Assembly (NCBI GenBank): GCA_963741985.1
Contig: CAVUKD010000003.1
Location: 186,001-250,000, forward strand
Source: Cryomorpha sp963741985
GTDB taxonomy: Bacteria > Bacteroidota > Bacteroidia > Flavobacteriales_D > Cryomorphaceae
Direction of reading: 5' to 3'
Length of the DNA: 64,000 nt
Under the pieces are notes generated by a model. That model had not been told where the DNA came from. It did not search any database and saw only the letters and a program-made list of their open reading frames with translations. This document shows, one piece after another, positions 28,646 to 37,400 of this stretch (within the stretch, counting starts at the first letter, position 1; each line of letters begins with the position of its first letter). A program made the position numbers and the translations under genes.

Positions 28646-29908
28646 CTATTCGTAGCTCCTACCCATATTCGCCCATATATCAGCCAGCATTTCCCATGGA
28701 ATTTGCCCACGTTTTTTGGTTTCTGATTCCATCTCTTGCTTGATTTTTCGAAGTGCGGGGCTGTCAGATATTCCCATTGCATTACCTATCGCTTGGACTA
28801 CAAGCTGAGCCAACTCTGATGGTTCGCTGGTTTGCCAAGCTTTTCCATAGTTTTGCCAATCGTATGCTTCTGCTTCATATCCGGGAACATACTCTTGATT
28901 TGATATAGAGACTACTTCGGCAGATCTTAATGGAACCTTTTCTTGATAGGATATTAATATTTCACTCTCGGTAAAATCTGCGAACGACTGGCGAAGTATC
29001 TCCTCCTGCCATCGCAACTGCATATACCCCTTTGCAGGGCGATATACAGATGTGTATATGGTTCCAAAACCATCGTGATACTGCCTGTTGAAGAGTGGAT
29101 TTTTCAGAAATGTTTCGGCAACTTTTTCATTATTCACACTCCCACTTTTCAAAAGCTCAACAAGGAATTTTTCTCGTTCCAGTGTTCTGGAAAAGCGTGC
29201 GTGCTCGGGCCAATCAATTTGCCCTTGGTGATTGGTTGACACCAGCATATCGGTAATAATTGGTTTGTGATCCGGGGCAAGCTGCAACATTTTCGAGTTT
29301 CCGGTTTTGTCGAGCACCATCACATTATAGGCCATGTGCGAAGGTATGTGCTGAAGCACTTCAACCGCTTCGTCAACATCGCTGCAAAACTCCAAGACAT
29401 AGCGCAAAATAAAGGGTATTCCAAATCCTTTTCCCACAACCTTACGCCCCCCAAAAGTGAGAGAGGCGACCAAGCCGTCGGTATTCATTCCATCTACTAC
29501 GCCCCACAAACAATCACCTACTGCAATTACATGTTTGCCGTTCCATGCACTATTTAGGAGGGTCCCTTCACAGAGATTTGGATGATAATCGTAGTTGCGA
29601 ACGAGTTGGGGATTATCTTGACAAACCGCTTGAGAGCAACCCGTAATATAGGCAGGCGGCTGATAACCCGTTAAGAAGCGAGCTGCAATAGGATCATTGC
29701 CAGCGAGTTCACATAATTTTGTATAAGTAGGTATAATTTTGGGCATGTATTTTTCCAATTGGGCTCGTGCAACCGATAGATCAGGGTTGTTGACAGCTCC
29801 TTTCGATTGAAACCATGCTTTGTATGCCGGCCAGTGTTTTTGAAACAGTTTCTGCCATTTCTTACCCGGATTTTCTTCTAAGATTGAATGAAAATTTAAC
29901 TGTAGCAT
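28646..29908 (-). CDS. C45-family (acyltransferase/autoproteolytic) NTN-hydrolase-like protein
   Basis: 420 residues. The likely nucleophile C91 occurs in TGCSQAV, followed by the RNYDYHP motif that C45 acyl-CoA:6-aminopenicillanate acyltransferase-type proteins use for binding, then GVVDGMNTDGLVASLTFGG and STNHQGQ. In the family the chain cleaves itself just before the Cys to expose an N-terminal nucleophile. Here 90 residues would be removed, longer than in some members. No signal peptide. Substrate unknown; possible hydrolysis or transfer of an amide-linked acyl group. Single gene. Confidence 0.8.
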   Translation of the reverse strand: MLQLNFHSILEENPGKKWQKLFQKHWPAYKAWFQSKGAVNNPDLSVARAQLEKYMPKIIPTYTKLCELAGNDPIAARFLTGYQPPAYITGCSQAVCQDNPQLVRNYDYHPNLCEGTLLNSAWNGKHVIAVGDCLWGVVDGMNTDGLVASLTFGGRKVVGKGFGIPFILRYVLEFCSDVDEAVEVLQHIPSHMAYNVMVLDKTGNSKMLQLAPDHKPIITDMLVSTNHQGQIDWPEHARFSRTLEREKFLVELLKSGSVNNEKVAETFLKNPLFNRQYHDGFGTIYTSVYRPAKGYMQLRWQEEILRQSFADFTESEILISYQEKVPLRSAEVVSISNQEYVPGYEAEAYDWQNYGKAWQTSEPSELAQLVVQAIGNAMGISDSPALRKIKQEMESETKKRGQIPWEMLADIWANMGRSYE

Positions 29909-30204
29909 AGTTTTAGCTTTTCGTTTGTATAACTGGTGAGATATATATTTGATTTAATAAATGTTCCTTAGTCCGATACCTGTATTTGTTTCGCAGACCG
30001 TATTCTGTTGACTATATTTTCTTAATCAATAACAAAGCCAGCATGCCTTTTGATCGTAAGGTGCGTTCGGTGAAGGCATTCAGAAATCAGCGTAACTACT
30101 ATTTTTCGCGAAAGCGTAGAAAAAGAAAATAGTGTGTAGAGATTATTCCTCTCTTTTCTTCCCTCCTTTGAGGTCAACCTTTTTGTTCGAGGAGAGGCTT
30201 TTAT

Positions 30205-31030
30205 ATGTGCACTTCGGTGACACTGGGCATGAATCAGGAAACATTGAAAGTGCTGATTACCGACACGGTTTTTGAGATGGATGCCAATTCTTTTAAAATG
30301 ATTGTAATCCAAAATATTGAAGAAACGCTTAATCGAAATGAGAGCGAAGCCTGGAAGAAACTCCTCAGCATAATGACCCACGAGATAATGAATAGCATCG
30401 CCCCCATCTCATCATTAGCCGAAACGCTACAAGCTGATATTCAGTGCACCATAGAAAATCCAGACCCCGGAAAATTGGATCTGGAAGATATAAATGCCAG
30501 CCTCAGCAGCATGAAGAAAGGCAGTGAAGGCCTGATGAAATTTGCCAAAACCTACAGAACGCTCAACAAAGTAACCCATGTCAATTAAGCAAATATCGAC
30601 GCTACTACCCTCTTTTGCGGTATAAGTGATTTTATGAAACCCTCTCTCGAGGAAAAATCGGTGGCTTTCCATTTTGAACTCACCGATCCCAATTTTGTTT
30701 TTGAAATAGATTCGTACCTCATCGAGCAGGTGCTTATCAACCTAATCCTAAATGCCATCGATGCAACGGAGAATGTGCCTGAGGCCAAAATCATGATTTA
30801 TGCAGGCCTTAATCATAAAGGAATAGAGCAAATCTGGATTAGTGACACTGGTAGGGGAATCCCCTCAGAAATTGTGGATAGCATTTTCGTCCCTTTTTTT
30901 CAGCACCATAAAACCCGGCAGCAGCAAAGGCCTGAATCTTTCGAAACAGACCATAACACTGCAAGAGGGTAAAATTCTATAAAAAGTCAGGAAGGCGTAG
31001 GGACGGAGTTGATTTTAACGGTTCGCGTCC
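30205..31030 (+). pseudogene. Decayed NtrY-like sensor histidine kinase
   Basis: A PAS end and kinase core remain: FEMDANSFKMIVIQNIEETL, H-box THEIMNSIAPISSLAETL, N-box QVLINLILNAIDAT, G1 WISDTGRGIPSEI and F-box VPFF. An in-frame TAA (30586-30588) splits the kinase, with the homologous reading resuming at once (ANIDATTLFCGISDF). After FVPFF the frame shifts: STIKPGSSKGLNLSKQ appears in one frame and KSQEGVGTELILTVR in another, so at least two indels exist. The sensor domain is missing. A dead remnant; Bacteroidota relatives pair with Fis-type response regulators, which are absent here. Confidence 0.85.
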
Positions 31031-31050
31031 CACTACGCCAAAGAGTAAAA

Positions 31051-31740
31051 TTAATGAACTGCTTCCATATCCATAATTCCCATCAGAGCCTCTTCAATGG
31101 TTTCATCACCACTGCTCAACTCTATAGTCTGACCTATCGTTCCCTCCATGCCAATGGCTTTCACAATTGTTGAAGCCACATCGGCTCGTGAAATTTCTTT
31201 CTTCACGTGATCGGGATTAAAAGTCGCAGTAATTTTTCCGGTTCCTTCATCATCTGTAAGCATTACCGGACGAATAATGGTATAGTTAAGATTGGTATTT
31301 CGAAGCATTTCATCGGCGTAATGTTTGGCGATATAATAAGGCTTCATACCTTCAGCTTTATCCCAGAATTCGCGGTCATCACTATGCGAGGCACTCACGA
31401 TGATAAAACGTGAAATATCTGCTTTTTCGGCGGCTTCCATACTACGTACAGCTCCATCAAGGTCTATGGCAAGGGTCTTTTCAGCTCCTGTGCTACCACC
31501 CGATCCGGCTGCGAATACTACACAATCAAAGCCTCCGAAATTTGAGGTGAGGTTTTCAACAGCGTCTTCGAGATTACCGACAATTGTGGGTACCTCCATC
31601 TTTGCAAAAACTTCCTTTTGTTCTTCCTTGCGGATAAATGCGGTAGGCCGATACGTATTGGATTCTGCCAATTTTTTACTCAACAATTGACCGATTTTTC
31701 CGTGTGCTCCTATAATCAGTATTTTTTCGATATTTTTCAT
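31051..31740 (-). CDS. NmrA/YwnB-like atypical SDR, NAD(P)-binding
   Basis: 229 residues with the Rossmann dinucleotide motif IIGAHGKIGQLLSKKLAES (about 9-27). The VVFAAGSGGS and IIVSASHSDDREFWD segments, and a YYIAKHYADEML region with a YxxxK-like pattern, place it in the NAD(P)H-binding/NmrA-like atypical short-chain dehydrogenase group. These proteins act as oxidoreductases or redox sensors; substrate unknown. Cytoplasmic, single gene. It lies convergent with the kinase pseudogene. Confidence 0.85.
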   Translation of the reverse strand: MKNIEKILIIGAHGKIGQLLSKKLAESNTYRPTAFIRKEEQKEVFAKMEVPTIVGNLEDAVENLTSNFGGFDCVVFAAGSGGSTGAEKTLAIDLDGAVRSMEAAEKADISRFIIVSASHSDDREFWDKAEGMKPYYIAKHYADEMLRNTNLNYTIIRPVMLTDDEGTGKITATFNPDHVKKEISRADVASTIVKAIGMEGTIGQTIELSSGDETIEEALMGIMDMEAVH

Positions 31741-32133
31741 GATATGTTATGTTTTTGGTTTCCCTTCCGGGAAATGGGGTGAATAAACGTTGGTGGACTA
31801 GAATTGAGCCACCATTTTGATAACTATATAGTCCAAGAATCATGCGAGGTCCACATGCAGCCATGAATGGGCCATTTGAGAGAAGTACTGGGGTGTCAGC
31901 TCACAGTATGTGCGAATTCTCCACAGTTGAGACGGGTTTTATTGTTTACTTAAATGATATTTTAAACCAAAAAATAAGACAGTAATAAAAATAACTATTT
32001 TGGAGTGCAATCAAAAGGATGCTATAGTTCAAATAACTATTGACCATTTAAGGCATATAAGGAAATATAAGATTTGCACTTTTGACCTATTTGATCTTAT
32101 ATGCCTTATATGGTATAAAAAAAGAGCTTGATA
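31741..32133. other. Intergenic with a long inverted repeat
   Basis: No gene seen. It contains the inverted repeat annotated at 32043-32114, directly before the 3' end of the 534-residue T9SS gene. Confidence 0.5.
32043..32114. repeat. Near-perfect 19-bp inverted repeat
   Basis: Left arm accatttaaggcatataag (32043-32061); the right arm at 32096-32114 is its reverse complement with one mismatch. The 34-base middle is AT-rich. It could form a long hairpin at the 3' side of the T9SS gene (acting as terminator, though without a T-run), or be a small decayed mobile repeat. Confidence 0.7.
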
Positions 32134-33738
32134 TCACATCTTCACAAACCGCGCCGCTCCAACAGTTAGACCAAGAACCCTTAAGACATATATCCCAGCC
32201 GGAAAATTCTGAAGATCGACAGACTCAATGCTAGCGATAAAAACACTTTTATACAATTCTTTCCCTTTCAGGGAATAAATTCCAAATGGCAATCCATTCA
32301 AACCTTCACCATGATAGATATTCAAAAAATCTGAAGTCGGATTGGGATAAATTGAAAGCTCTACATTTCCCGAAAGGGAAGAAACATCAGTCGGTAGCGC
32401 ACTCAATTTTGCTGTAAAGCCTTGATAAAAATTGCTCGAGAAACTATAATCACCTGAGAAAGTACAGTCGCCCCAAATAATCCCATTGAGATAATAATCA
32501 TCATCCGCCATGGATAAAGAGTTTGCGTAGGAGATTCCATCTTGGCTCTGAATCCCTTTTGCCCACTCGTTATCTCCATTCTCATCAAGCTTTAGTACGA
32601 AGAGAGTTTGTGCGAACGAGGGCATCGACAATAGGGTATCCTGACCCCAAGTGAAATAATTTCTGAAAAAGCCGCTAATCGCGACACCATCATTTTCGGC
32701 AATCATAAAATCACCTCTTCCGCGATCGGCATCGGATAATGCAAAATTGGGAACTTCTTTCGCCCACAAAACGTCTCCTTGAGGATTGAGCTTGGCAACA
32801 TAAAAATCATAAACCCAATTTGGGCCTTCGAGAACATTGTTTCCCATAGTGAACGTATCGTTAAAGCTATCGCTCATATAGATGGAATTCCCATCGGGCG
32901 AAATCCTGACATTGGGTTGTATGCAACTTACATCATCATAAATGCGAATCCACTCGAATTGATGATCACTGTTGTATTTTACAAGGTATTTATTGTACAC
33001 CCCTGCTCCATCCACCGCAGCGCCATTAAAAGTGGTATTCTCCGATTGATCAAGACAGGAGCCGGTTACATACACATTTCCGGAAGGATCTACATCGATA
33101 TCGCCCATAAGGAAAATATTCCCCTGAACGATCGATTCGAGATGGGCAAAACTCATCAAATCATAGATTTCTATCCGACTTATATTGCCGTTGTTGTATC
33201 CGCCTACCATGGCGTAAATCTTTCCATTGGCGATTCGAAACGAAGTAGCTCTCTCAACTCCCGGCGTGGATGAGGCGAGCAGAAGCGTATCCACACTTCC
33301 GGATTCAGAAAGAGCAAGCAGAAAAGTCTGAATGTAATATTCTGAAACAGGAAGACTGAACCCGCTCAACTCAAGATCACCGACAAAATCTCCGAATAGT
33401 ATGCAGCCTTCACCGGGTAAAGCAGCAATTTGGCGGATATAGATCGTATCATTCAGGTTGATAGTCCAATCGATATCTCCATCGGCATTTCGTCGGATGA
33501 TATCCTGTGGACCTAGAAATTCGATTCCATTATTATAAAACGTACCGCTGAGCATCGTGCTGAACTGTGCGCCACTTTCGCTTACTGCAAATGCCGATGA
33601 ACTATAATTCGGATTCAACTCGTTGGTAAAAGGTGAAGCATTCACCCAGTCGAATTGAAAGGCTTGCTGCGCGAAAGATTGTAATGAAATAAAAAGTAAG
33701 ACGATGGAAAAGAAGGTGATTGGGAAAAGATTTTTCAT
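32134..33738 (-). CDS. T9SS-sorted secreted protein with SBBP-like propeller repeats
   Basis: 534 residues with a signal peptide (1-24, ending SFAQQ). The body has loosely repeated units with DENGDNEWAKGI, NPQGDVLWAKEV and SDHQFEWIRIY patterns, like the seven-bladed SBBP beta-propellers common in secreted Bacteroidota proteins. The final 80 residues (from about 455) are a T9SS type A tail with SIYPNPTSDFLNIYHGEG. No catalytic residues. Probably a surface or released binding protein. Single gene; the inverted repeat at 32043 may end transcription. Confidence 0.85.
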   Translation of the reverse strand: MKNLFPITFFSIVLLFISLQSFAQQAFQFDWVNASPFTNELNPNYSSSAFAVSESGAQFSTMLSGTFYNNGIEFLGPQDIIRRNADGDIDWTINLNDTIYIRQIAALPGEGCILFGDFVGDLELSGFSLPVSEYYIQTFLLALSESGSVDTLLLASSTPGVERATSFRIANGKIYAMVGGYNNGNISRIEIYDLMSFAHLESIVQGNIFLMGDIDVDPSGNVYVTGSCLDQSENTTFNGAAVDGAGVYNKYLVKYNSDHQFEWIRIYDDVSCIQPNVRISPDGNSIYMSDSFNDTFTMGNNVLEGPNWVYDFYVAKLNPQGDVLWAKEVPNFALSDADRGRGDFMIAENDGVAISGFFRNYFTWGQDTLLSMPSFAQTLFVLKLDENGDNEWAKGIQSQDGISYANSLSMADDDYYLNGIIWGDCTFSGDYSFSSNFYQGFTAKLSALPTDVSSLSGNVELSIYPNPTSDFLNIYHGEGLNGLPFGIYSLKGKELYKSVFIASIESVDLQNFPAGIYVLRVLGLTVGAARFVKM

Positions 33739-34366
33739 TCGGCAGATTTTCTAAGACTTTGACGAACAACTGGTTTTGAGGGTTGTATGATGATGAAATT
33801 TTCAAGCTCTAAAATCAATATCTGGCGATGCACGCATCTCACCCAAAAACTCGGAGGCATAGATTCTTGGCGACCTTGGCACAATTATCTTAAGAAAAGT
33901 TAAGTTCTAAATCAAATTCGGATGCGATCGTAGTGGTTCTCCAACCCCAATCAAATGCAGTGGTGCTCAATATTAAAAGCAATAGTAACAGATACATTTT
34001 AACCACCATGCCGATTAGAGGAGGTACTGTGTCTTGGCATATAAAATTGATAATCGCCGCATTCAAATTGCACGATAATTTACCACAAAAAAAGAATCGG
34101 TAAAATTGAAATTGAAGTCGATAGAATTGGGAGAATTTCTGAAGCTATTGAATGAGATAGAGGGTAATACATCCAGCCTTTGCCAACCTGAATGTAAGTA
34201 TCCTCCTTTAAATCTCAACGCCTGATGTTCTCAGCTTAAAAATAAAACCCTCCAACCCAAAATATTCTCCCTCATGTGACTTTGGTCACCTTCTGTAAAT
34301 GAATAAGAGCTTATTTTTGCAAAAGAATTAAAGGATTGGCAAAATGCCAATGGTTTTGCCATCTTA
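33739..34366. other. Intergenic, possible small ORF only
   Basis: About 630 bp between divergent genes. Apart from the 39-residue minus-strand frame at 33890-34009, nothing is recognised. It should hold the promoters of the T9SS gene and of tetR. Confidence 0.4.
33890..34009 (-). CDS. Possible 39-residue exported peptide or gene remnant
   Basis: ATG at 34009 (or 33997) to TAA at 33890. The beginning MYLLLLLLILSTTAF is a strong signal-peptide-like run, followed by DWGWRTTTIASEFDLEL. It could be the front of a lost secreted protein or a genuine small peptide. No family recognised. Confidence 0.3.
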   Translation of the reverse strand: MVVKMYLLLLLLILSTTAFDWGWRTTTIASEFDLELNFS

Positions 34367-35023
34367 ATGTTCATGGATTTAAGTGATCATTTAATAGTAA
34401 ATGAAATGCACAACGTGATAAAACATGGTATATCGCCCAGAATAAATTTGTTAGAGCCACAGTTTGAAATTATTACTGCTGCTGGGAAAATCATTACTCA
34501 ATCGGGAATATCCGGCCTCACCATCGCAAACGTGGCTAAAGAAATGCAATATTCCGAAAGCGCCATTTGCCAATACTACTTGACGAGAGAAGATATAGTG
34601 GTCGCAATGCTTGATTATTTAGCCTTCGATATGGATATGCGCTTTACCAATGCCACGGAAGGGACCCAAGACACGGAAGAAATATTCCTCAAACTATTTC
34701 GAGAACAGGCTACTTTCTTTATTGAAAATCCATACTTCATGACAGTCATTTTTTCTGATGGATTAATGGAAGAATGTGAACGCATAAACAACCGAATTTC
34801 AAAAATAATGGAATCTGAAATGAGGCATCTTCTCCCAGTTCTTGTTTCCGGTCAGGAAAATGGATATTTCAGAAATGATTTATCGGCCGAAGAAATGGCA
34901 CTTATCATTATCGGAGCATTCCGATTACTGATGTATAAATGGAGATTATCCAATTTTCAATTCAATTTAAAACATAGAAACGAGCTGACAATTGAATCTA
35001 TTTTAACTCTAATAAAATCATAA
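34367..35023 (+). CDS. TetR/AcrR family transcriptional regulator
   Basis: 218 residues. The N-terminal DNA-binding helices match TetR: IITAAGKIITQSGISGLTIANVAKEMQ (about 34-61), then the recognition helix YSESAICQYYLTREDIVVAML (about 62-82). The C-terminal helical half binds a ligand or another protein; the ligand is unknown. ATG at 34367 is used, with ATG at 34373 as the alternative. It lies upstream of the DUF302 and OsmC genes in the same direction and probably regulates them or a membrane gene. Confidence 0.85.
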   Translation: MFMDLSDHLIVNEMHNVIKHGISPRINLLEPQFEIITAAGKIITQSGISGLTIANVAKEMQYSESAICQYYLTREDIVVAMLDYLAFDMDMRFTNATEGTQDTEEIFLKLFREQATFFIENPYFMTVIFSDGLMEECERINNRISKIMESEMRHLLPVLVSGQENGYFRNDLSAEEMALIIIGAFRLLMYKWRLSNFQFNLKHRNELTIESILTLIKS

Positions 35024-35159
35024 TGCACTGCTTGTCTATTTCTGCAACTCTGATTAACCTGTTTCATTTCAAATGGCACAAGTAAAATGGAAAAACTGTG
35101 GGAATCATTCGAAAATTTCACTTAATAAGTACATATAAACATTCCTTAAAAATAGAATT

Positions 35160-35549
35160 ATGAAATACTTTCTCTCAAAAACAGTATCGGGTACTAAGAT
35201 AGACGCTGTTCGCGCCACAGTAGAAGCAGCGCTTAAAGAAGAAGGGTTTGGAATACTCACTGAAATCGATATTCAGGCCGTTATGAAAAAGAAACTGAAT
35301 AAAGATTACCTACCGCATCTCATTCTTGGTGCATGCAGTCCGGTATATGCCAACCGGGTTCTTTCTGTCGACCCACATATGAGTACTTTACTACCCTGTA
35401 ATGTGACCTTACGTCAATTGGAAAATGGTGATGTGGAAGTGTCTGCAGTTGCCCCGCTCGTGGCAATGAATATGGTCGATAATCCAGCTATTGAAGCCTC
35501 CGCGAAAGAAATAAACGATAAACTCAACAATGTTATAAAAAGTATTTAA
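35160..35549 (+). CDS. DUF302 domain protein
   Basis: 129 residues. It has the DUF302 pattern: an alpha/beta fold with VSGTKIDAVRATVEAALKEEGFGILTEID, MKKKLNKDY, HLILGACSP, LLPCNVTLRQLENGDVEVSA and the ending with EINDKLNNVIKSI. The family is often near heavy-metal or oxidative stress genes, but its function is unproven. The conserved cysteines in LGACSP and LLPC could bind a metal or react with oxidants. It is followed after a 1-base gap by OsmC: a tight two-gene unit. Confidence 0.85.
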   Translation: MKYFLSKTVSGTKIDAVRATVEAALKEEGFGILTEIDIQAVMKKKLNKDYLPHLILGACSPVYANRVLSVDPHMSTLLPCNVTLRQLENGDVEVSAVAPLVAMNMVDNPAIEASAKEINDKLNNVIKSI

Positions 35550-35550
35550 G

Positions 35551-35985
35551 ATGGAAGATAGACACGTTTATCAGGTTTCTTTGAAATGGGATGAAGGCCG
35601 TAAAGGAATTCTGGAAGCTCCTGAGATATCACAAAAAATTGAAGTAGTAACGCCGCCTGAATTTGATAATGGTATTCCCGGATTTTGGTCACCTGAACAT
35701 CTCTTTACATCATCAGTATTAAGTTGCTTTATGACGACTTTTTTGGCCATTGCAGATTACTCAAAACTGGAATTTGAAGATTTCAGTTGCACTGCCGAGG
35801 GCGTTTTGGAAAAAATTGAAAAAAGATTTCTGATAACTGAAATAAATCTCAAAGCGAAACTCAAAATATCCGATCCGGAAAAGAAAGAAAAGGCAGAACG
35901 GATTTTGGTAAAATCGGATGCTGCTTGTTTGATTTCGAATTCAATTAAAACCAAAGTGAATTTACAGACCCGGATTGTCTTTTGA
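35551..35985 (+). CDS. OsmC family protein (possible peroxidase)
   Basis: 144 residues with the OsmC fold and both conserved cysteines: C59 in TSSVLSCFMTTFL and C126 in KSDAACLISNSIK. In Ohr/OsmC enzymes these two cysteines reduce organic hydroperoxides, using lipoyl or similar partners. It starts 1 bp after the DUF302 stop, so the two are translated together. Activity is inferred from the intact cysteines. Confidence 0.88.
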   Translation: MEDRHVYQVSLKWDEGRKGILEAPEISQKIEVVTPPEFDNGIPGFWSPEHLFTSSVLSCFMTTFLAIADYSKLEFEDFSCTAEGVLEKIEKRFLITEINLKAKLKISDPEKKEKAERILVKSDAACLISNSIKTKVNLQTRIVF

Positions 35986-36606
35986 TTTGAAGGTATCAAT
36001 TTTTAGGGACAGTGTGCGAAAATAGATTCTAAACACCTTCCAGAGTCAAAAATGCTGGCAAATTTACGATACTGCTCAGTATACATCTGATTAAGGTTAT
36101 ATAGTTGGTAATGAAATAATTTCATAATCTCTGACCCCTTATTCTTATTCACCAAGGTTCGATTTCGTTTTGCGGAATGATTAGAAATTCTGGATTCTTC
36201 TCTTTTACCGATTGACTGATGCCAATAGTCAAATAACGCATCTTCTAACGGTACTCATTAGTCATTCGATCACTTCTGGTCATTCTCTTTTTTACAAGAA
36301 ATTGTAAACAGATGACAAGGAATACGACGGTGCTGAATCCAACCCCATTTTTCAATTTTTCCTTAGAATATTTACGACTTGTTACGAAAATCGTTCTCCC
36401 AGATTTCTTCCATCATGCCTTTGCGGTCCTTAACTCTTTTTGAATGTCAACCTTGTTTCATCCATAACCTTCACAAAGCAGTTTCATTGATTCGATTTAA
36501 AAAACATAGCATTCAATACTTATTTAAGACAATTATGTCCTTATTAAAACTACACGTATCTTTGTACCAGAAAACGAAAATATTTAACTCGGAAAAAAAA
36601 AGTATT
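35986..36606. other. Intergenic with candidate promoter/operator of the cupin-globin unit
   Basis: About 620 bp with no convincing gene. The plus-strand frame that runs through it into the cupin gene is not coding before 36607. The operator and -7 element are listed separately. Confidence 0.5.
36525..36564 (+). promoter_or_regulatory. Candidate operator plus -7 element for cupin and truncated haemoglobin
   Basis: An imperfect dyad TAAGACAATTATGTCCTTA (36525-36543) precedes TATCTTTG (36557-36564), a match to the -7 consensus TAnnTTTG. The dyad overlaps the -33 region, where a repressor would act. Its AAGACA...TGTCCTT arms recall operators of nitric-oxide-responsive Rrf2-type repressors, but that is a guess. 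Confidence 0.45.
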
Positions 36607-36948
36607 ATGGAAATCAAATCATACAATTCAGACATAGAGTACAATGACGCCAAAGCACGAACGCAAGTAATTTTAGAAACAGCTTTTTCGAAAGAAATAC
36701 GGATTTTACTTAAGAAAGGTCAGTCGATGAAAGAGCACAAAGCCCCATTTCCAATAGTGGTACACTTGCTCGAAGGCAGTATCGATTTTGGCATTGAGGG
36801 AAGTTCCAATCGATTGGAAAAAGGTGCTATTTTGACACTCGACGCGAATATCGTTCACAATTTGAATGCTCATGAAGATAGTATTGTGCGTCTTACCCTT
36901 TCTAAACTCGACAAAGCGGAGCGCGTGGAAGAGGCCACAAAAAATTGA
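36607..36948 (+). CDS. Small cupin-domain protein
   Basis: 113 residues starting at the ATG at 36607 (MEIKSYNSDIEYND); the longer frame upstream is not protein-like. A single cupin barrel: LLKKGQSMKEHKAPFPIVVHLLEGSIDFGIEG then GAILTLDANIVHNLNA, giving possible metal-binding His in KEHK and NIVHN. The substrate is unknown. It ends 6 bp before the globin start, so the two genes form an operon, a pairing known from other Bacteroidota. Confidence 0.82.
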   Translation: MEIKSYNSDIEYNDAKARTQVILETAFSKEIRILLKKGQSMKEHKAPFPIVVHLLEGSIDFGIEGSSNRLEKGAILTLDANIVHNLNAHEDSIVRLTLSKLDKAERVEEATKN

Positions 36949-36953
36949 TATCT

Positions 36954-37358
36954 ATGAAGTCTATCGAAGAACGCTCAGATATAAGCCTTTTAGTAAATAC
37001 TTTCTACGCCAAAATCCGAAAGGATGACTTATTAGGTCCAATTTTTAACGCTCATGTAACTAATTGGCCTGAACATTTAGAAAAACTCACTGATTTTTGG
37101 GAATCTAATCTCTTTCGCGTTTCCAAATTCAAAGGAAATCCTCCCTTTGCGCATCAGCGGGTTGACACCGCAGAGAGATACGGCATCACACAGCAACATT
37201 TCGGGCATTGGCTTCAGCTTTGGTTCGAAACCATCAATGATCTTTTTGAAGGAGAGCGGGCTACTCTGGCGAAAGATCTGTCACGCCGAATGTCTACGCA
37301 CTTGTTTCTCGCTATTTGGCACGGACGGCCTGGCAGCGAAAAAGGTTTAGATCCGTAA
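36954..37358 (+). CDS. Group III truncated haemoglobin
   Basis: 134 residues from ATG at 36954; an upstream TTG at 36945 would overlap the cupin stop. It has the truncated-globin 2-over-2 pattern: LVNTFYAKIRKDDLLGPIFN with Tyr B10, FWESNLF, the F-helix FAHQRVD region with the proximal His, and FGHWLQLWFETINDLF. Group III globins bind O2 and NO and are linked to microaerobic or nitrosative stress. It shares the promoter of the cupin gene. Confidence 0.88.
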   Translation: MKSIEERSDISLLVNTFYAKIRKDDLLGPIFNAHVTNWPEHLEKLTDFWESNLFRVSKFKGNPPFAHQRVDTAERYGITQQHFGHWLQLWFETINDLFEGERATLAKDLSRRMSTHLFLAIWHGRPGSEKGLDP

Positions 37359-37400
37359 AAAAGGAGCAATGGAGATTTATAAAAAAATTCAATTATTGGA

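Noticed and set aside
36379..36606. Upstream extension of the cupin frame
   Set aside because: Contains the promoter and dyad, and has no conserved residues; the ATG at 36607 starts the cupin.
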